Shown: positions 8,793 to 15,296, numbered from the stretch's first letter. The stretch: 64,000 bases of DNA from an uncultured Oscillospiraceae bacterium (GCA_934565655.1 CAKTIE010000002.1:62001-126000); one strand, 5' to 3'. Notes: a model not told the origin generated them from the letters alone. Translations and numbers: made by a program.

Positions 8793-8873
8793 ATGCGTAT
8801 TACTTTTCATATCGGTGACTTTACCGTTACCATTATCGTAAAGAAACGCGAAAACCGCCACTCGGCCAAGTGA
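8793..8873 (+). CDS. Microprotein, 26 residues, left copy
   Basis: Encodes MRITFHIGDFTVTIIVKK plus a short basic tail ending NRHSAK. A beta-like hydrophobic middle (ITFHIG..TVTIIV) is followed by a basic tail. It has its own promoter and operator and a GGGGGTGG ribosome site, and its last codons form one arm of a terminator. An identical copy lies at 12787-12867. A diverged copy at 10200-10280 differs mostly at synonymous positions and by conservative changes, which argues that the peptide is really made and selected. Function unknown; a type I toxin-like peptide or a regulator are possibilities. I do not recognise the family with certainty. Confidence 0.7.
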   Translation: MRITFHIGDFTVTIIVKKRENRHSAK

Positions 8874-8881
8874 CGGTTTTC
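8850..8881. terminator. Bidirectional terminator shared by the microprotein gene and the convergent RNA (left)
   Basis: The stem AAAACCG-CACT pairs with AGTG-CGGTTTT around a GGCC-containing loop. A-runs and T-runs flank both sides, so it can end transcription from both directions. Confidence 0.75.
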
Positions 8882-8933
8882 TTAATTGAAAACTTAAACT
8901 TCTGAGATCAACCGCTTGTCGCAGCGTCTCTTT
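8855..8933 (-). ncRNA. Candidate short convergent RNA (left copy)
   Basis: Inferred from a consensus promoter (8940-8967) and the shared terminator about 80 bases downstream, with no open reading frame of note between them. Its 5' part (8905-8929) repeats, in the same sense, the motif found in the 5' leader of the microprotein mRNA (8737-8766). Expression is not shown by sequence alone. Confidence 0.5.
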
Positions 8934-8939
8934 ATCTTT

Positions 8940-8967
8940 ATTATACCCATTTTCTCAGCATTGTCAA
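8940..8967 (-). promoter_or_regulatory. Promoter of the convergent short RNA (left)
   Basis: TTGACA (8962-8967), a 16-base spacer and TATAAT (8940-8945) on the minus strand. Confidence 0.8.
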
Positions 8968-8974
8968 GCGCACA

Positions 8975-9006
8975 AAAAAGAGACGCTCTTGCGAGCGTCT
9001 CTTTTT
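8975..9006 (-). terminator. Terminator of the left surface-protein gene
   Basis: A 14-bp perfect stem (8975-8988 with 8993-9006), TTGC loop, A-run and T-run ends. It lies 24 bases past the stop codon and an identical copy serves the right-hand gene. Confidence 0.9.
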
Positions 9007-9029
9007 ATGAATCAGAATGAGATTCTAAA

Positions 9030-9932
9030 TTAGAACTCCTTCTTCTTGCCGATGACGACAGCGCCGCCAGCGACGGACAGCAGGCTCATGCCAACATACA
9101 TGGCAATACCAGCGTCAAAGGTCTTGGGGGAGGCGATGCCGTCCTTGGTGGTGTCAGCCTTGGCCTCGCCGATCAGGTACAGGGTACCATAATCGAAATC
9201 ATCCGCATCCAGGTTCAGGCTCTTCAGAACCTTGGTGACATACTTGCCCCAGTTGGTGTTCTGCTCAGGACCATTGATGGCGCCCCACAGATCGTCAGTG
9301 ATCTCATACTCGACATAGTTCTTGCCAGCATAGGCCTTGACCATAGCAGCGTTGAACTCCTTGCCGCAGAAAGCGCACTTGTAAACGTACACGCCGGTGG
9401 AGACTTCCTTGGACTTGTACTGATACAGCAGGTGAGAGCCCTGGATATAGGTGCTATCCTTGACGACCTCGACGATCTTGCCAGCCTCAACCAGCATGTT
9501 CTGGCCAATCTCATCCTCGTCAGCCTCGACATAGTACACGCCGTCATCCAGCCAAGCATCAGCATGCTCGTCATTGGTGCAGGACCACTTCTCAGCCTTG
9601 ACGAACTTCTCAGCGGTCAGCTGATAGTACACGTTCTCTTCCTCGACAACGTACAGAACAGCAGTGTCACCGTTCAAGACTTCATCATCCTCGTACAGAG
9701 CGATAGCATCCTTGGTGCCCTTCTTGCACTCGACATAAGTGTCGGTAGCATCCTCGCCCTGGAAGAAGGCGATGTTGCCGGAGCCATTCTTCTTAGCGCT
9801 GGCAGCAACAAACTCGTACTCGTTGCCATCCTTGTCATACAGGGTGTCGCCATCCTTGACATCAGCGAAGGCCACGGTGCACAGGCTCAGAGCCATAACC
9901 AGGCTCAGAACCAGAGCAACAATTTTCTTCAT
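9030..9932 (-). CDS. Secreted, C-terminally anchored surface protein (left allele of an alternating pair)
   Basis: 300 residues. Residues 1-23 are a signal peptide (MKKIVALVLSLVMALSLCTVAFA). An acidic, Tyr/Val-rich extracellular part follows, with one CxxC pair (KCAFCGKEF, about residue 192). The C-terminus has a sorting-like layout: SPKTFDAG, a hydrophobic helix (about 278-294) and KKKEF. SPKT resembles non-canonical sortase motifs of Clostridia, but the usual Gly after Thr is absent, so a simple membrane anchor is the alternative. The signal peptide and the last 40 residues are nearly identical to the protein at 11725-12630; the middle differs. It has its own promoter (9994-10021), so it is the probably expressed allele in this orientation. 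Confidence 0.85.
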   Translation of the reverse strand: MKKIVALVLSLVMALSLCTVAFADVKDGDTLYDKDGNEYEFVAASAKKNGSGNIAFFQGEDATDTYVECKKGTKDAIALYEDDEVLNGDTAVLYVVEEENVYYQLTAEKFVKAEKWSCTNDEHADAWLDDGVYYVEADEDEIGQNMLVEAGKIVEVVKDSTYIQGSHLLYQYKSKEVSTGVYVYKCAFCGKEFNAAMVKAYAGKNYVEYEITDDLWGAINGPEQNTNWGKYVTKVLKSLNLDADDFDYGTLYLIGEAKADTTKDGIASPKTFDAGIAMYVGMSLLSVAGGAVVIGKKKEF

Positions 9933-9979
9933 GTTCTTTTTCCTCCATAAAAATTTTTTCGCAAAAACGTTCTTTATCG
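9863..9979. repeat. Inner inverted repeat, left arm (117 bp, perfect)
   Basis: Identical to the reverse complement of 11678-11794. It spans the 5' untranslated region, ribosome site and signal-peptide codons of the surface-protein gene. After one mismatch, about 28 more bases are identical. Its outer edge (CGATAAAGAACG) lies just downstream of the promoter at 9994-10021. Confidence 0.95.
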
Positions 9980-9993
9980 TTTTTACAGTTGCA

Positions 9994-10021
9994 AGTATAT
10001 CATAAAATTTCCTCCCGTCAA
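9994..10021 (-). promoter_or_regulatory. Leftward promoter next to the inner repeat
   Basis: TTGACG (10016-10021), a 16-base spacer and TATACT (9994-9999) on the minus strand. The expected start of transcription (about 9987) lies between the promoter and the inner repeat, so flipping the segment would aim it at the right-hand gene. Confidence 0.75.
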
Positions 10022-10100
10022 GTGCTTCGGCCAGTTTGTATCCAAAGTGTAACTTTTTGCAGAAGGTTTGTTACCAGCCTACGGACAGGGGCAGGGGTGC

Positions 10101-10128
10101 TTGACAACGGGCAAAAAATAGGTATAAT
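10101..10128 (+). promoter_or_regulatory. Promoter of the middle convergent short RNA
   Basis: TTGACA (10101-10106), a 16-base spacer and TATAAT (10123-10128). It is preceded by GGGCAGGGGTGC, which also precedes the recombinase promoter at 10415. Confidence 0.8.
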
Positions 10129-10133
10129 AATAG

Positions 10134-10223
10134 CAAGGGTATTACCGCAGAGCGGTTTGACCCTGTCATTTGTTAGATTTTTCTAAATCGAAAAAACCGT
10201 CACTTGGCAGAGTGGCGGTTTTT
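10134..10223 (+). ncRNA. Candidate short convergent RNA (middle copy)
   Basis: Runs from the promoter at 10101 to the terminator shared with the middle microprotein gene. Its 5' part (10133-10163, GCAAGGGTATTAC then GCGGTTTGACCC) matches in the same sense the leader of the middle microprotein mRNA (10307-10344) and differs from the motif of the outer copies. Inferred only. Confidence 0.45.
10191..10223. terminator. Bidirectional terminator shared by the middle microprotein gene and its convergent RNA
   Basis: The stem AAAAACCG-CACT pairs with AGTG-CGGTTTTT, with A- and T-runs on both sides. It is homologous to the terminators at 8850 and 12779. Confidence 0.75.
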
Positions 10224-10280
10224 GCTTTCCTTAATAATGATGGTAACCGTATAGTTGCCAATATGGAAAGTAATTCTCAA
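10200..10280 (-). CDS. Microprotein, 26 residues, middle (diverged) copy
   Basis: Starts with TTG 7 bases after an excellent ribosome site (AAAGGAGGTGATAG). The product reads (M)RITFHIGNYTVTIIIKESK and ends NRHSAK. Compared with the outer copies, eight codons differ silently and six by mostly conservative changes (D/N, F/Y, V/I, K/E, R/S, E/K). That pattern indicates selection on the peptide. The conserved NRHSAK tail overlaps the terminator stem, so that part could be conserved for RNA structure. Confidence 0.65.
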   Translation of the reverse strand: MRITFHIGNYTVTIIIKESKNRHSAK

Positions 10281-10369
10281 AGCTATCACCTCCTTTCGGA
10301 GGGATAGGATCGAACCGCCCCGCAATGTTATGTAATACCCTTGCACAAGGCCGAAGCCCTGCGTCAATC

Positions 10370-10398
10370 ATCGTAGCACATGTGTTGGATATTGTCAG
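10370..10398 (-). promoter_or_regulatory. Promoter of the middle microprotein gene
   Basis: CTGACA (10393-10398), a 17-base spacer containing ACACATGTG, and TACGAT (10370-10375) on the minus strand. The CACATGTG core is shared with the outer operators, but the long flanking palindrome is not present. Confidence 0.6.
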
Positions 10399-10414
10399 TG
10401 GGGGGCAGGGGTGC

Positions 10415-10485
10415 TTGACAACAGTCGGAGTATACCTATTATAATATAGCAGACCGCAGAGACCGCCGCCTTTGGACGGCGGTCT
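10415..10485 (+). promoter_or_regulatory. Promoter and leader hairpin of the recombinase gene
   Basis: TTGACA (10415-10420) is followed by a -10 read as TATTAT (10437, 16-base spacer) or TATAAT (10440, 19-base spacer). A strong GC hairpin (10461-10468 with 10477-10484) follows in the leader and could limit recombinase expression. It lacks a T-run. Confidence 0.65.
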
Positions 10486-10550
10486 TGCCATTACCGTAAA
10501 GGGGCGCGGTCTGCCCTTTCCCGGCAGCGCGCCCGGAAAGGACTGCAAAC

Positions 10551-11591
10551 ATGAAACGTGCAAATGGAACGGGAAGCGTTGTCCGGCTGTCGGGCAGGCG
10601 CAGGCGGCCATGGGCGGTGCGGGTCTCCTGCCGCGACGAGGCGGGCCGCACGGTACAGCGGGCCATCAGCTATCACGCCCGGGCCGCCGACGCCCAGAGC
10701 GCACTGGAGGAATACAACCGGGCGCACCGTGTATCGGAATCCGCCGCCGACATGACGGTGGCGCAGGCCTTCGCGGGCTGGAGCACCCGGGAATACCGCA
10801 AGCTGAACAAGGGCTCCATCACCAGCCACAACGCCGCGTGGAACAAGCGGGTCAGCCGCTTCGCGGCGCGGCGGATGCGGGGCATGACGCTGGATGACTG
10901 GCAGTCGATACTGGACGAGGACGAGCGGCGCGGCATGTCCCGGTCGGTCATTATGAACGACGCCGCGCTCATCAAGGCACTGAACCGCTACGCCATGGAG
11001 CGGGACGCCATCAGCAAGGACTATTCCGCGTATCTGGATATCCCGCAGGCGGAGATCAAGCACCCTCGCGGCGCCCTGACAGACCGGCAGGTCGAGGCGC
11101 TGGCGCGGCTGGCGGCGGCGGGCGTCCCCTACGCCGACACGGCGCTGATGCTGTGCTATACGGGCTTCCGCATCAACGAGTTTCTGTCGCTGACCCGCGC
11201 GTCTTACCATGAGGAGGGCGGCTATCTGCAGGGCGGGCTGAAAACGCAGGCAGGGCGGGAGCGCATTGTGCCGGTGCATCCGCGGATCGCGCCGTATCTG
11301 GCGGCATGGCTGGAGAAGGGCGGGGCGGCCATCGTCTGCCGGAGTGACGGCAAGGCCCTGCGGGACAGCGAGTACCGCCGGATATTCGCCGGGCTGATGG
11401 CGCGGATCGGCGCGGAAGGCGTGACGCCCCACTGGTGCCGCCACACCTTCGCCACGCGGCTGCACGCGGCGGGCGTCGATCCGCTCACCGTCAAGTGGCT
11501 GATGGGCCACAGCACCCGCGCGGACATCACCGCCCACTATACCCACAGGACGCTGGAGGTACTGCGCTCCGGCATCCAGCGGCTGCCGTAA
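10551..11591 (+). CDS. Tyrosine recombinase (site-specific integrase/invertase)
   Basis: 346 residues. An N-terminal arm-binding region (about 1-60, basic, RRRRPWAVRV) precedes a core-binding SAM-like domain (about 66-155) and the catalytic domain (about 170-346). The catalytic residues are visible: Arg207 in TGFRINE, Lys231 in GLKTQ, His294 and Arg297 in HWCR, His320 in MGHS, and nucleophile Tyr330 in HYTH. The start follows GGAAAGGA. The gene sits inside the segment bounded by the inner inverted repeats and between two alternative surface-protein genes, so it most likely inverts this segment. It resembles phage and ICE integrases, but no other phage or ICE gene is adjacent. No terminator is visible before the right-hand surface gene. 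Confidence 0.93.
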   Translation: MKRANGTGSVVRLSGRRRRPWAVRVSCRDEAGRTVQRAISYHARAADAQSALEEYNRAHRVSESAADMTVAQAFAGWSTREYRKLNKGSITSHNAAWNKRVSRFAARRMRGMTLDDWQSILDEDERRGMSRSVIMNDAALIKALNRYAMERDAISKDYSAYLDIPQAEIKHPRGALTDRQVEALARLAAAGVPYADTALMLCYTGFRINEFLSLTRASYHEEGGYLQGGLKTQAGRERIVPVHPRIAPYLAAWLEKGGAAIVCRSDGKALRDSEYRRIFAGLMARIGAEGVTPHWCRHTFATRLHAAGVDPLTVKWLMGHSTRADITAHYTHRTLEVLRSGIQRLP

Positions 11592-11677
11592 AATGCGTTA
11601 GTAACAGGTAAGTGACGAGTCAGTAACAGGCCCAGCCCGTCAAAGCGTCTCGTTTCGACATTTTTCGCGTTTTCCTC

Positions 11678-11794
11678 CGATAAAGAACGTTTTTGCGAAA
11701 AAATTTTTATGGAGGAAAAAGAACATGAAGAAAATTGTTGCTCTGGTTCTGAGCCTGGTTATGGCTCTGAGCCTGTGCACCGTGGCCTTCGCTG
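11678..11794. repeat. Inner inverted repeat, right arm (117 bp, perfect)
   Basis: Reverse complement of 9863-9979. Immediately upstream (11592-11677) I find no -35/-10 pair reading into the repeat, unlike the left side. Two AGTAACAGG copies at about 11601 and 11621 may be recombinase arm sites (speculative). Confidence 0.95.
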
Positions 11795-12630
11795 CTGTCA
11801 AGGATGGCGACACCCTGTATGACGAACACGGCGTTGAGTACACGTTTGTTGCTGCCAAGGCTAACAAGGACGGCTCCGGCAACATCGACGGCTTCATCGA
11901 CGAGAACGATTACTCCTATGTCGAGTGCAAGAAGACCGACAAGGACGCTATCGCTCTGTATGAGAGCGAGAGCCAGAAGGTTGGCGACGAGCCTGTTGTC
12001 TATGTGAAGAACGACTATATCGACTATGACGTCACCGCTACCGCCGTCAAGGCTGAGAAGTGGGATTGCACCACCGACAAGCATGCCGAGGGCTACAAGG
12101 ACACCAATGACAACTATTGGGTTGACTACGACTGGAAAGCAGAGACTCTGGCTGAGCTGAAGATCGCCAAGGTTGGCGATAAGCTGGTCGAGGTTGAGAC
12201 GGATGGTTCCTATCTGGCTGCTTCTCACCTGCTGTATCAGTACAAGTCCAAGGAAGTCTCCACCGGCGTGTACGTTTACAAGTGCGCTATCTGCGGCAAG
12301 GAATTCAACGCTACCGTTTTTGAAGCTTACGCTGGCAAGAAGTACACCACCTATAAGCCCCCCATGGACGTCGTTAAACTGATGTTCGCTACCGACCGCA
12401 CTGGTGAGTTTGAGTACTATTATAACAAGGTCCTGAAGAGCCTGAAGCTGGAAGCTACCGATTTCGATCTGGGTACCCTGTACCTGATCGGCGAGGCCAA
12501 GCCTGACACCACCAAGGACGGCATCGCCTCCCCCAAGACCTTTGACGCTGGTATTGCCATGTATGTTGGCATGAGCCTGCTGTCCGTCGCTGGCGGCGCT
12601 GTCGTCATCGGCAAGAAGAAGGAGTTCTAA
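11725..12630 (+). CDS. Secreted, C-terminally anchored surface protein (right allele, probably silent in this orientation)
   Basis: 301 residues with the same signal peptide as the left protein, the same C-terminus (SPKTFDAG, hydrophobic helix, KKKEF) and the conserved block YKCAICGKEFNA. The mature middle differs, for example around residues 55-150 and 205-240. It has the same ribosome site (GGAGGAAAAAGAAC). No promoter is evident between the recombinase stop and this gene, so expression would need inversion of the central segment or read-through from the recombinase gene. It is followed by the same terminator as its partner. Confidence 0.85.
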   Translation: MKKIVALVLSLVMALSLCTVAFAAVKDGDTLYDEHGVEYTFVAAKANKDGSGNIDGFIDENDYSYVECKKTDKDAIALYESESQKVGDEPVVYVKNDYIDYDVTATAVKAEKWDCTTDKHAEGYKDTNDNYWVDYDWKAETLAELKIAKVGDKLVEVETDGSYLAASHLLYQYKSKEVSTGVYVYKCAICGKEFNATVFEAYAGKKYTTYKPPMDVVKLMFATDRTGEFEYYYNKVLKSLKLEATDFDLGTLYLIGEAKPDTTKDGIASPKTFDAGIAMYVGMSLLSVAGGAVVIGKKKEF

Positions 12631-12653
12631 TTTAGAATCTCATTCTGATTCAT

Positions 12654-12685
12654 AAAAAGAGACGCTCGCAAGAGCGTCTCTTTTT
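12654..12685 (+). terminator. Terminator of the right surface-protein gene
   Basis: Mirror image of 8975-9006: a 14-bp perfect stem with T-run. Confidence 0.9.
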
Positions 12686-12692
12686 TGTGCGC

Positions 12693-12720
12693 TTGACAAT
12701 GCTGAGAAAATGGGTATAAT
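12693..12720 (+). promoter_or_regulatory. Promoter of the convergent short RNA (right)
   Basis: TTGACA (12693-12698), a 16-base spacer and TATAAT (12715-12720), right behind the terminator of the surface gene. Confidence 0.8.
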
Positions 12721-12726
12721 AAAGAT

Positions 12727-12810
12727 AAAGAGACGCTGCGACAAGCGGTTGATCTCAGAAGTTTAAGTTTTCAATTAAGAAAACCGTCACTTGGCCGAGT
12801 GGCGGTTTTC
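12727..12810 (+). ncRNA. Candidate short convergent RNA (right copy)
   Basis: Identical to the left copy, running from the promoter at 12693 to the bidirectional terminator at 12779-12810. Inferred from promoter and terminator only. Confidence 0.5.
12779..12810. terminator. Bidirectional terminator shared by the right microprotein gene and its convergent RNA
   Basis: Mirror image of the left copy at 8850-8881. Confidence 0.75.
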
Positions 12811-12867
12811 GCGTTTCTTTACGATAATGGTAACGGTAAAGTCACCGATATGAAAAGTAATACGCAT
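12787..12867 (-). CDS. Microprotein, 26 residues, right copy
   Basis: Same sequence as the left copy (8793-8873) because it lies inside the perfect repeat, including promoter, operator, ribosome site and terminator. See the left copy for the description. Confidence 0.7.
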   Translation of the reverse strand: MRITFHIGDFTVTIIVKKRENRHSAK

Positions 12868-12930
12868 ATGTCCACCCCCTTTCGCAAGGGAGTAGATCAA
12901 CCGCCTGCCGTTGTGCAGCGTCTGCAAACA

Positions 12931-12974
12931 ATTGTACCACATGTGTGACCGGTTGTCAATCACACATGTGGTAC
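12931..12974 (-). promoter_or_regulatory. Promoter and palindromic operator of the right microprotein gene
   Basis: Mirror image of 8686-8729: TTGACA (12954-12959), TACAAT (12931-12936) and a 15-bp inverted repeat with CACATGTG cores. Confidence 0.85.
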
Positions 12975-13013
12975 TTGTTTTTTCGCCTGCGTTATCCCAA
13001 TATCTCCCATTCC

Positions 13014-13044
13014 AAAAAGTGTCCGCCAAAAGCGGACACTTTTT
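13014..13044. terminator. Bidirectional terminator bounding the inverted-repeat locus
   Basis: A 13-bp perfect stem (13014-13026 with 13032-13044), A-run on one side and T-run on the other, 7 bases beyond the outer repeat. It insulates the fermentation operon from the locus. Confidence 0.85.
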
Positions 13045-13133
13045 GCGTAAAAAAATCCCGTTCACTTTGCTCATTTAAACTGCAACTCGGTATAATTCAC
13101 AAAGAATTGTTAAAGAATTGTCATAACCCATAA

Positions 13134-13162
13134 TTGACACAAATTTCACAAGAACGTATAAT
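13134..13162 (+). promoter_or_regulatory. Promoter of the 2-hydroxyacyl-CoA dehydratase operon
   Basis: Perfect consensus: TTGACA (13134-13139), a 17-base spacer and TATAAT (13157-13162). Just upstream, AAAGAATTGT occurs twice in tandem (about 13100-13121), a possible regulator site. Confidence 0.9.
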
Positions 13163-13216
13163 ATTATCAGACTGGTAAGACCAGTTGAGCCGCCATCGGC
13201 AGAAAGGACGCAGCGT

Positions 13217-13993
13217 ATGTATACTCTGGGCATTGACATCGGATCCACCACCTCCAAGTGTGTGATATTGCAGGACGGCGCGTCCATCGCCGCCAAAAGC
13301 TTGCAGCTGGGCGGTCTGGGCACCGACGGGCCGGAGGACGCCCTGTCCCAGCTGTGGCTGGAGAGCGGCCTTACCCGCGCCGACATGGCCCGCGTGATCG
13401 TCACCGGCTATGGCCGCAACAAGTTCGAGGGCGCCGACGGCGAGGTCAGCGAGCTGACCTGCCACGCGCTGGGCGGCCGCTTCGTGTTTCCCGACCTGCG
13501 GACGGTCATTGACATCGGCGGTCAGGACGCCAAGATCATCTCCCTGACCCCAGACGGCCGCATGAGCAACTTCATCATGAATGACAAGTGCGCCGCCGGA
13601 ACCGGCCGGTTTCTGGAGGTCATGGCCAACATCCTGCGGCTGGACATCGACGACCTGGGTGCCATCGCTGCCGAGAGCGATTCTCCCGCCGCCATCTCCA
13701 GCACCTGCACGGTGTTTGCCGAATCGGAGGTCATCAGTCAGCTGGCCAACGGCGTCAAGCGCCCCGATCTGGTGGCCGGTATCTGTCAGAGCGTGGCCAC
13801 CCGCGTGGCGTCTCTGGCCCGTCGTGCCGGTATCGTGGAGCGTGTGTGCATGTCCGGCGGTGTGGCCCGCAACGAGGCGGTGCGCCGCTATATGGCCCAG
13901 GCGCTGGACGTGGAAATTTCCTATGACCCGCTGGCCCAGTATTTCGGCGCCATCGGCGCGGCCCTGTATGCCTGGAAGCAGGCCACAAAATAA
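13217..13993 (+). CDS. hadI: Activator of (R)-2-hydroxyacyl-CoA dehydratase (archerase)
   Basis: A 258-residue ASKHA-fold ATPase of the HgdC/FldI/HadI family. A homodimer bridged by one [4Fe-4S] cluster injects a low-potential electron into the dehydratase using ATP. It shows the phosphate-binding loop GIDIGSTTSK (5-14), the second loop IDIGGQDAK (98-106), and the two cluster cysteines Cys125 (NDKCAAGTG) and Cys164 (SSTCTVF). Length is typical (about 260). It is the first gene of the operon, 55 bases upstream of the alpha subunit. In Clostridioides difficile the activator also precedes hadBC. Confidence 0.95.
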   Translation: MYTLGIDIGSTTSKCVILQDGASIAAKSLQLGGLGTDGPEDALSQLWLESGLTRADMARVIVTGYGRNKFEGADGEVSELTCHALGGRFVFPDLRTVIDIGGQDAKIISLTPDGRMSNFIMNDKCAAGTGRFLEVMANILRLDIDDLGAIAAESDSPAAISSTCTVFAESEVISQLANGVKRPDLVAGICQSVATRVASLARRAGIVERVCMSGGVARNEAVRRYMAQALDVEISYDPLAQYFGAIGAALYAWKQATK

Positions 13994-14049
13994 GTGAGCA
14001 AATGTAATTTATATAAGTATGAGGACAGAACAAACAAGGAGGAAAAACC

Positions 14050-15294
14050 ATGGCAGAAGAAGTGAAAAAGGCCCCTCGTCCGGTGGACCCCAATTCCGCC
14101 AAGTACAAACTGGGCAAGATCGCCGCTGACGCCTTTGTGGACGCCATCGAGGCCAAGAAGAAGGGCATCCCCGTAGCATGGGTCTCCAGCAACTTCCCCG
14201 TCGAGATCCCTGAGACGCTGGGCATCGCCACCGTCTATCCCGAAAACCAGGCAGCCGGTATCGCCGCCCGCGGCGCCGGTGAGCGCATGTGCAACGTGGC
14301 GGAGGCCGACGGCTATTCCAACGACATCTGTGCCTACGCCCGTATCTCTCTGGCCTACGCCAAGCTGAAATCCTGTCCCGAGCAGGATGTGGCCATGCCC
14401 GACGTGGTGCTGTGCTGCAACAACATCTGCAACTGCATGATCAAGTGGTATGAGAATCTGGCTCAGGAACTGAATATCCCCATGATCATGCTGGACATCC
14501 CCTTCAACCCCGACTACGACGTGTCCGACGCACAGGTGGAATATGTCTCCGCTCAGTTCTGGGACGCTGTTCATCAGTTGGAGAGCCTGTTCAACCTGAA
14601 GTGGGACGACGATAAGTTCCAGGAAGTCACCGGCTTCAGCTGCCGCGCCTCCCGTGCATGGCTGGCCGCCACCGGCTGCGCCAAGTACGTTCCCTCTCCC
14701 TTCAACGGCTTCGACCTGCTGAACCACATGGCCGTCATGGTCACCGCCCGCGGCAAGGAGTGCTCCGGCGACGCCATGGAGACCCTGTACAAGGAGTACA
14801 TGGACAACCACAAGAACGGCACCTCCACCTTCCGTACCGAGGAGAAGTACCGCATCCTGTTCGAGGGTATCGCCTGCTGGCCCTACCTGCGCGCCACCTC
14901 CACCGGTCTGAAGTCCCGCGGCATCAACATGGTCACCACCATCTACGCCGACGCCTTCGGCTATGATTACGACTCCTTCGAGGGCATGATCAAGGCCTAC
15001 TGCTCCGTGCCCAACGCCATCAATCTGGAAAAATCCCGCGACAAGCGCATCAAGCTGTGCAAGGACAACCATGTGGAGGGCATGCTGATCCATACCAACC
15101 GTTCCTGCAAGCTGTGGAGCGGCTTCATGTATGAGATGGGCCGTCAGGTGGGCAAGGCCTGCGATATCCCCGTGGCCAGCTTCGACGGCGACCAGGCCGA
15201 TCCCCGCAACTTCTCCGAAGCCCAGTATGACACCCGTGTCCAGGGCCTCATGGAGATCATGGAAGCCAACAAAGAGCAGAAAGGAGCCAACTGA
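14050..15294 (+). CDS. hadB: (R)-2-hydroxyacyl-CoA dehydratase, alpha subunit (HadB/FldB-like)
   Basis: A 414-residue iron-sulfur subunit of the dehydratase that removes water from (R)-2-hydroxyacyl-CoA to give (E)-2-enoyl-CoA by a ketyl-radical route. Family features include GIATVYPENQAA (about 58-69), a cysteine region ERMCNVAEADGYSNDICAY (about 78-96) and CCNNICNCMIKWYENLAQ (about 119-136). HadB and FldB are about 410 residues. The ribosome site is AAGGAGG. The substrate could be 2-hydroxyisocaproyl-, phenyllactyl-, lactyl- or 2-hydroxybutyryl-CoA, which sequence alone does not settle. The acyl-CoA dehydrogenase and Etf genes downstream point to full reduction to a saturated acid. Confidence 0.92.
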   Translation: MAEEVKKAPRPVDPNSAKYKLGKIAADAFVDAIEAKKKGIPVAWVSSNFPVEIPETLGIATVYPENQAAGIAARGAGERMCNVAEADGYSNDICAYARISLAYAKLKSCPEQDVAMPDVVLCCNNICNCMIKWYENLAQELNIPMIMLDIPFNPDYDVSDAQVEYVSAQFWDAVHQLESLFNLKWDDDKFQEVTGFSCRASRAWLAATGCAKYVPSPFNGFDLLNHMAVMVTARGKECSGDAMETLYKEYMDNHKNGTSTFRTEEKYRILFEGIACWPYLRATSTGLKSRGINMVTTIYADAFGYDYDSFEGMIKAYCSVPNAINLEKSRDKRIKLCKDNHVEGMLIHTNRSCKLWSGFMYEMGRQVGKACDIPVASFDGDQADPRNFSEAQYDTRVQGLMEIMEANKEQKGAN

Positions 15295-15296
15295 AC

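Larger units (their letters stand above)
8653..9157. repeat. Outer inverted repeat, left arm (505 bp, perfect)
   Basis: Identical, base for base as far as I could compare, to the reverse complement of 12503-13007. The arm holds the last codons of the HAD gene, a microprotein gene, a convergent short transcription unit, a bidirectional terminator and the 3' end of the left surface-protein gene. One mismatch (9158 against 12502) is followed by about 30 further identical bases before the genes diverge. Confidence 0.97.
12503..13007. repeat. Outer inverted repeat, right arm (505 bp, perfect)
   Basis: Reverse complement of 8653-9157. Its far end repeats GGAGATATTGGGATAA, the last codons and stop of the HAD gene, with no HAD gene attached. 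The arm therefore arose by inverted duplication or inversion involving the 3' end of the HAD gene. Confidence 0.97.

Noticed and set aside
8904..8930. Antisense pairing between the short RNA and the microprotein mRNA leader
   Set aside because: The shared motifs are inverted in the DNA, so both transcripts carry the same sense. They cannot pair through these motifs, only at the terminator overlap.
10551..11591. Integrase of a prophage or ICE at this position
   Set aside because: No structural, replication or transfer genes lie nearby, and the gene is enclosed by inverted, not direct, repeats, so an inversion role fits better.
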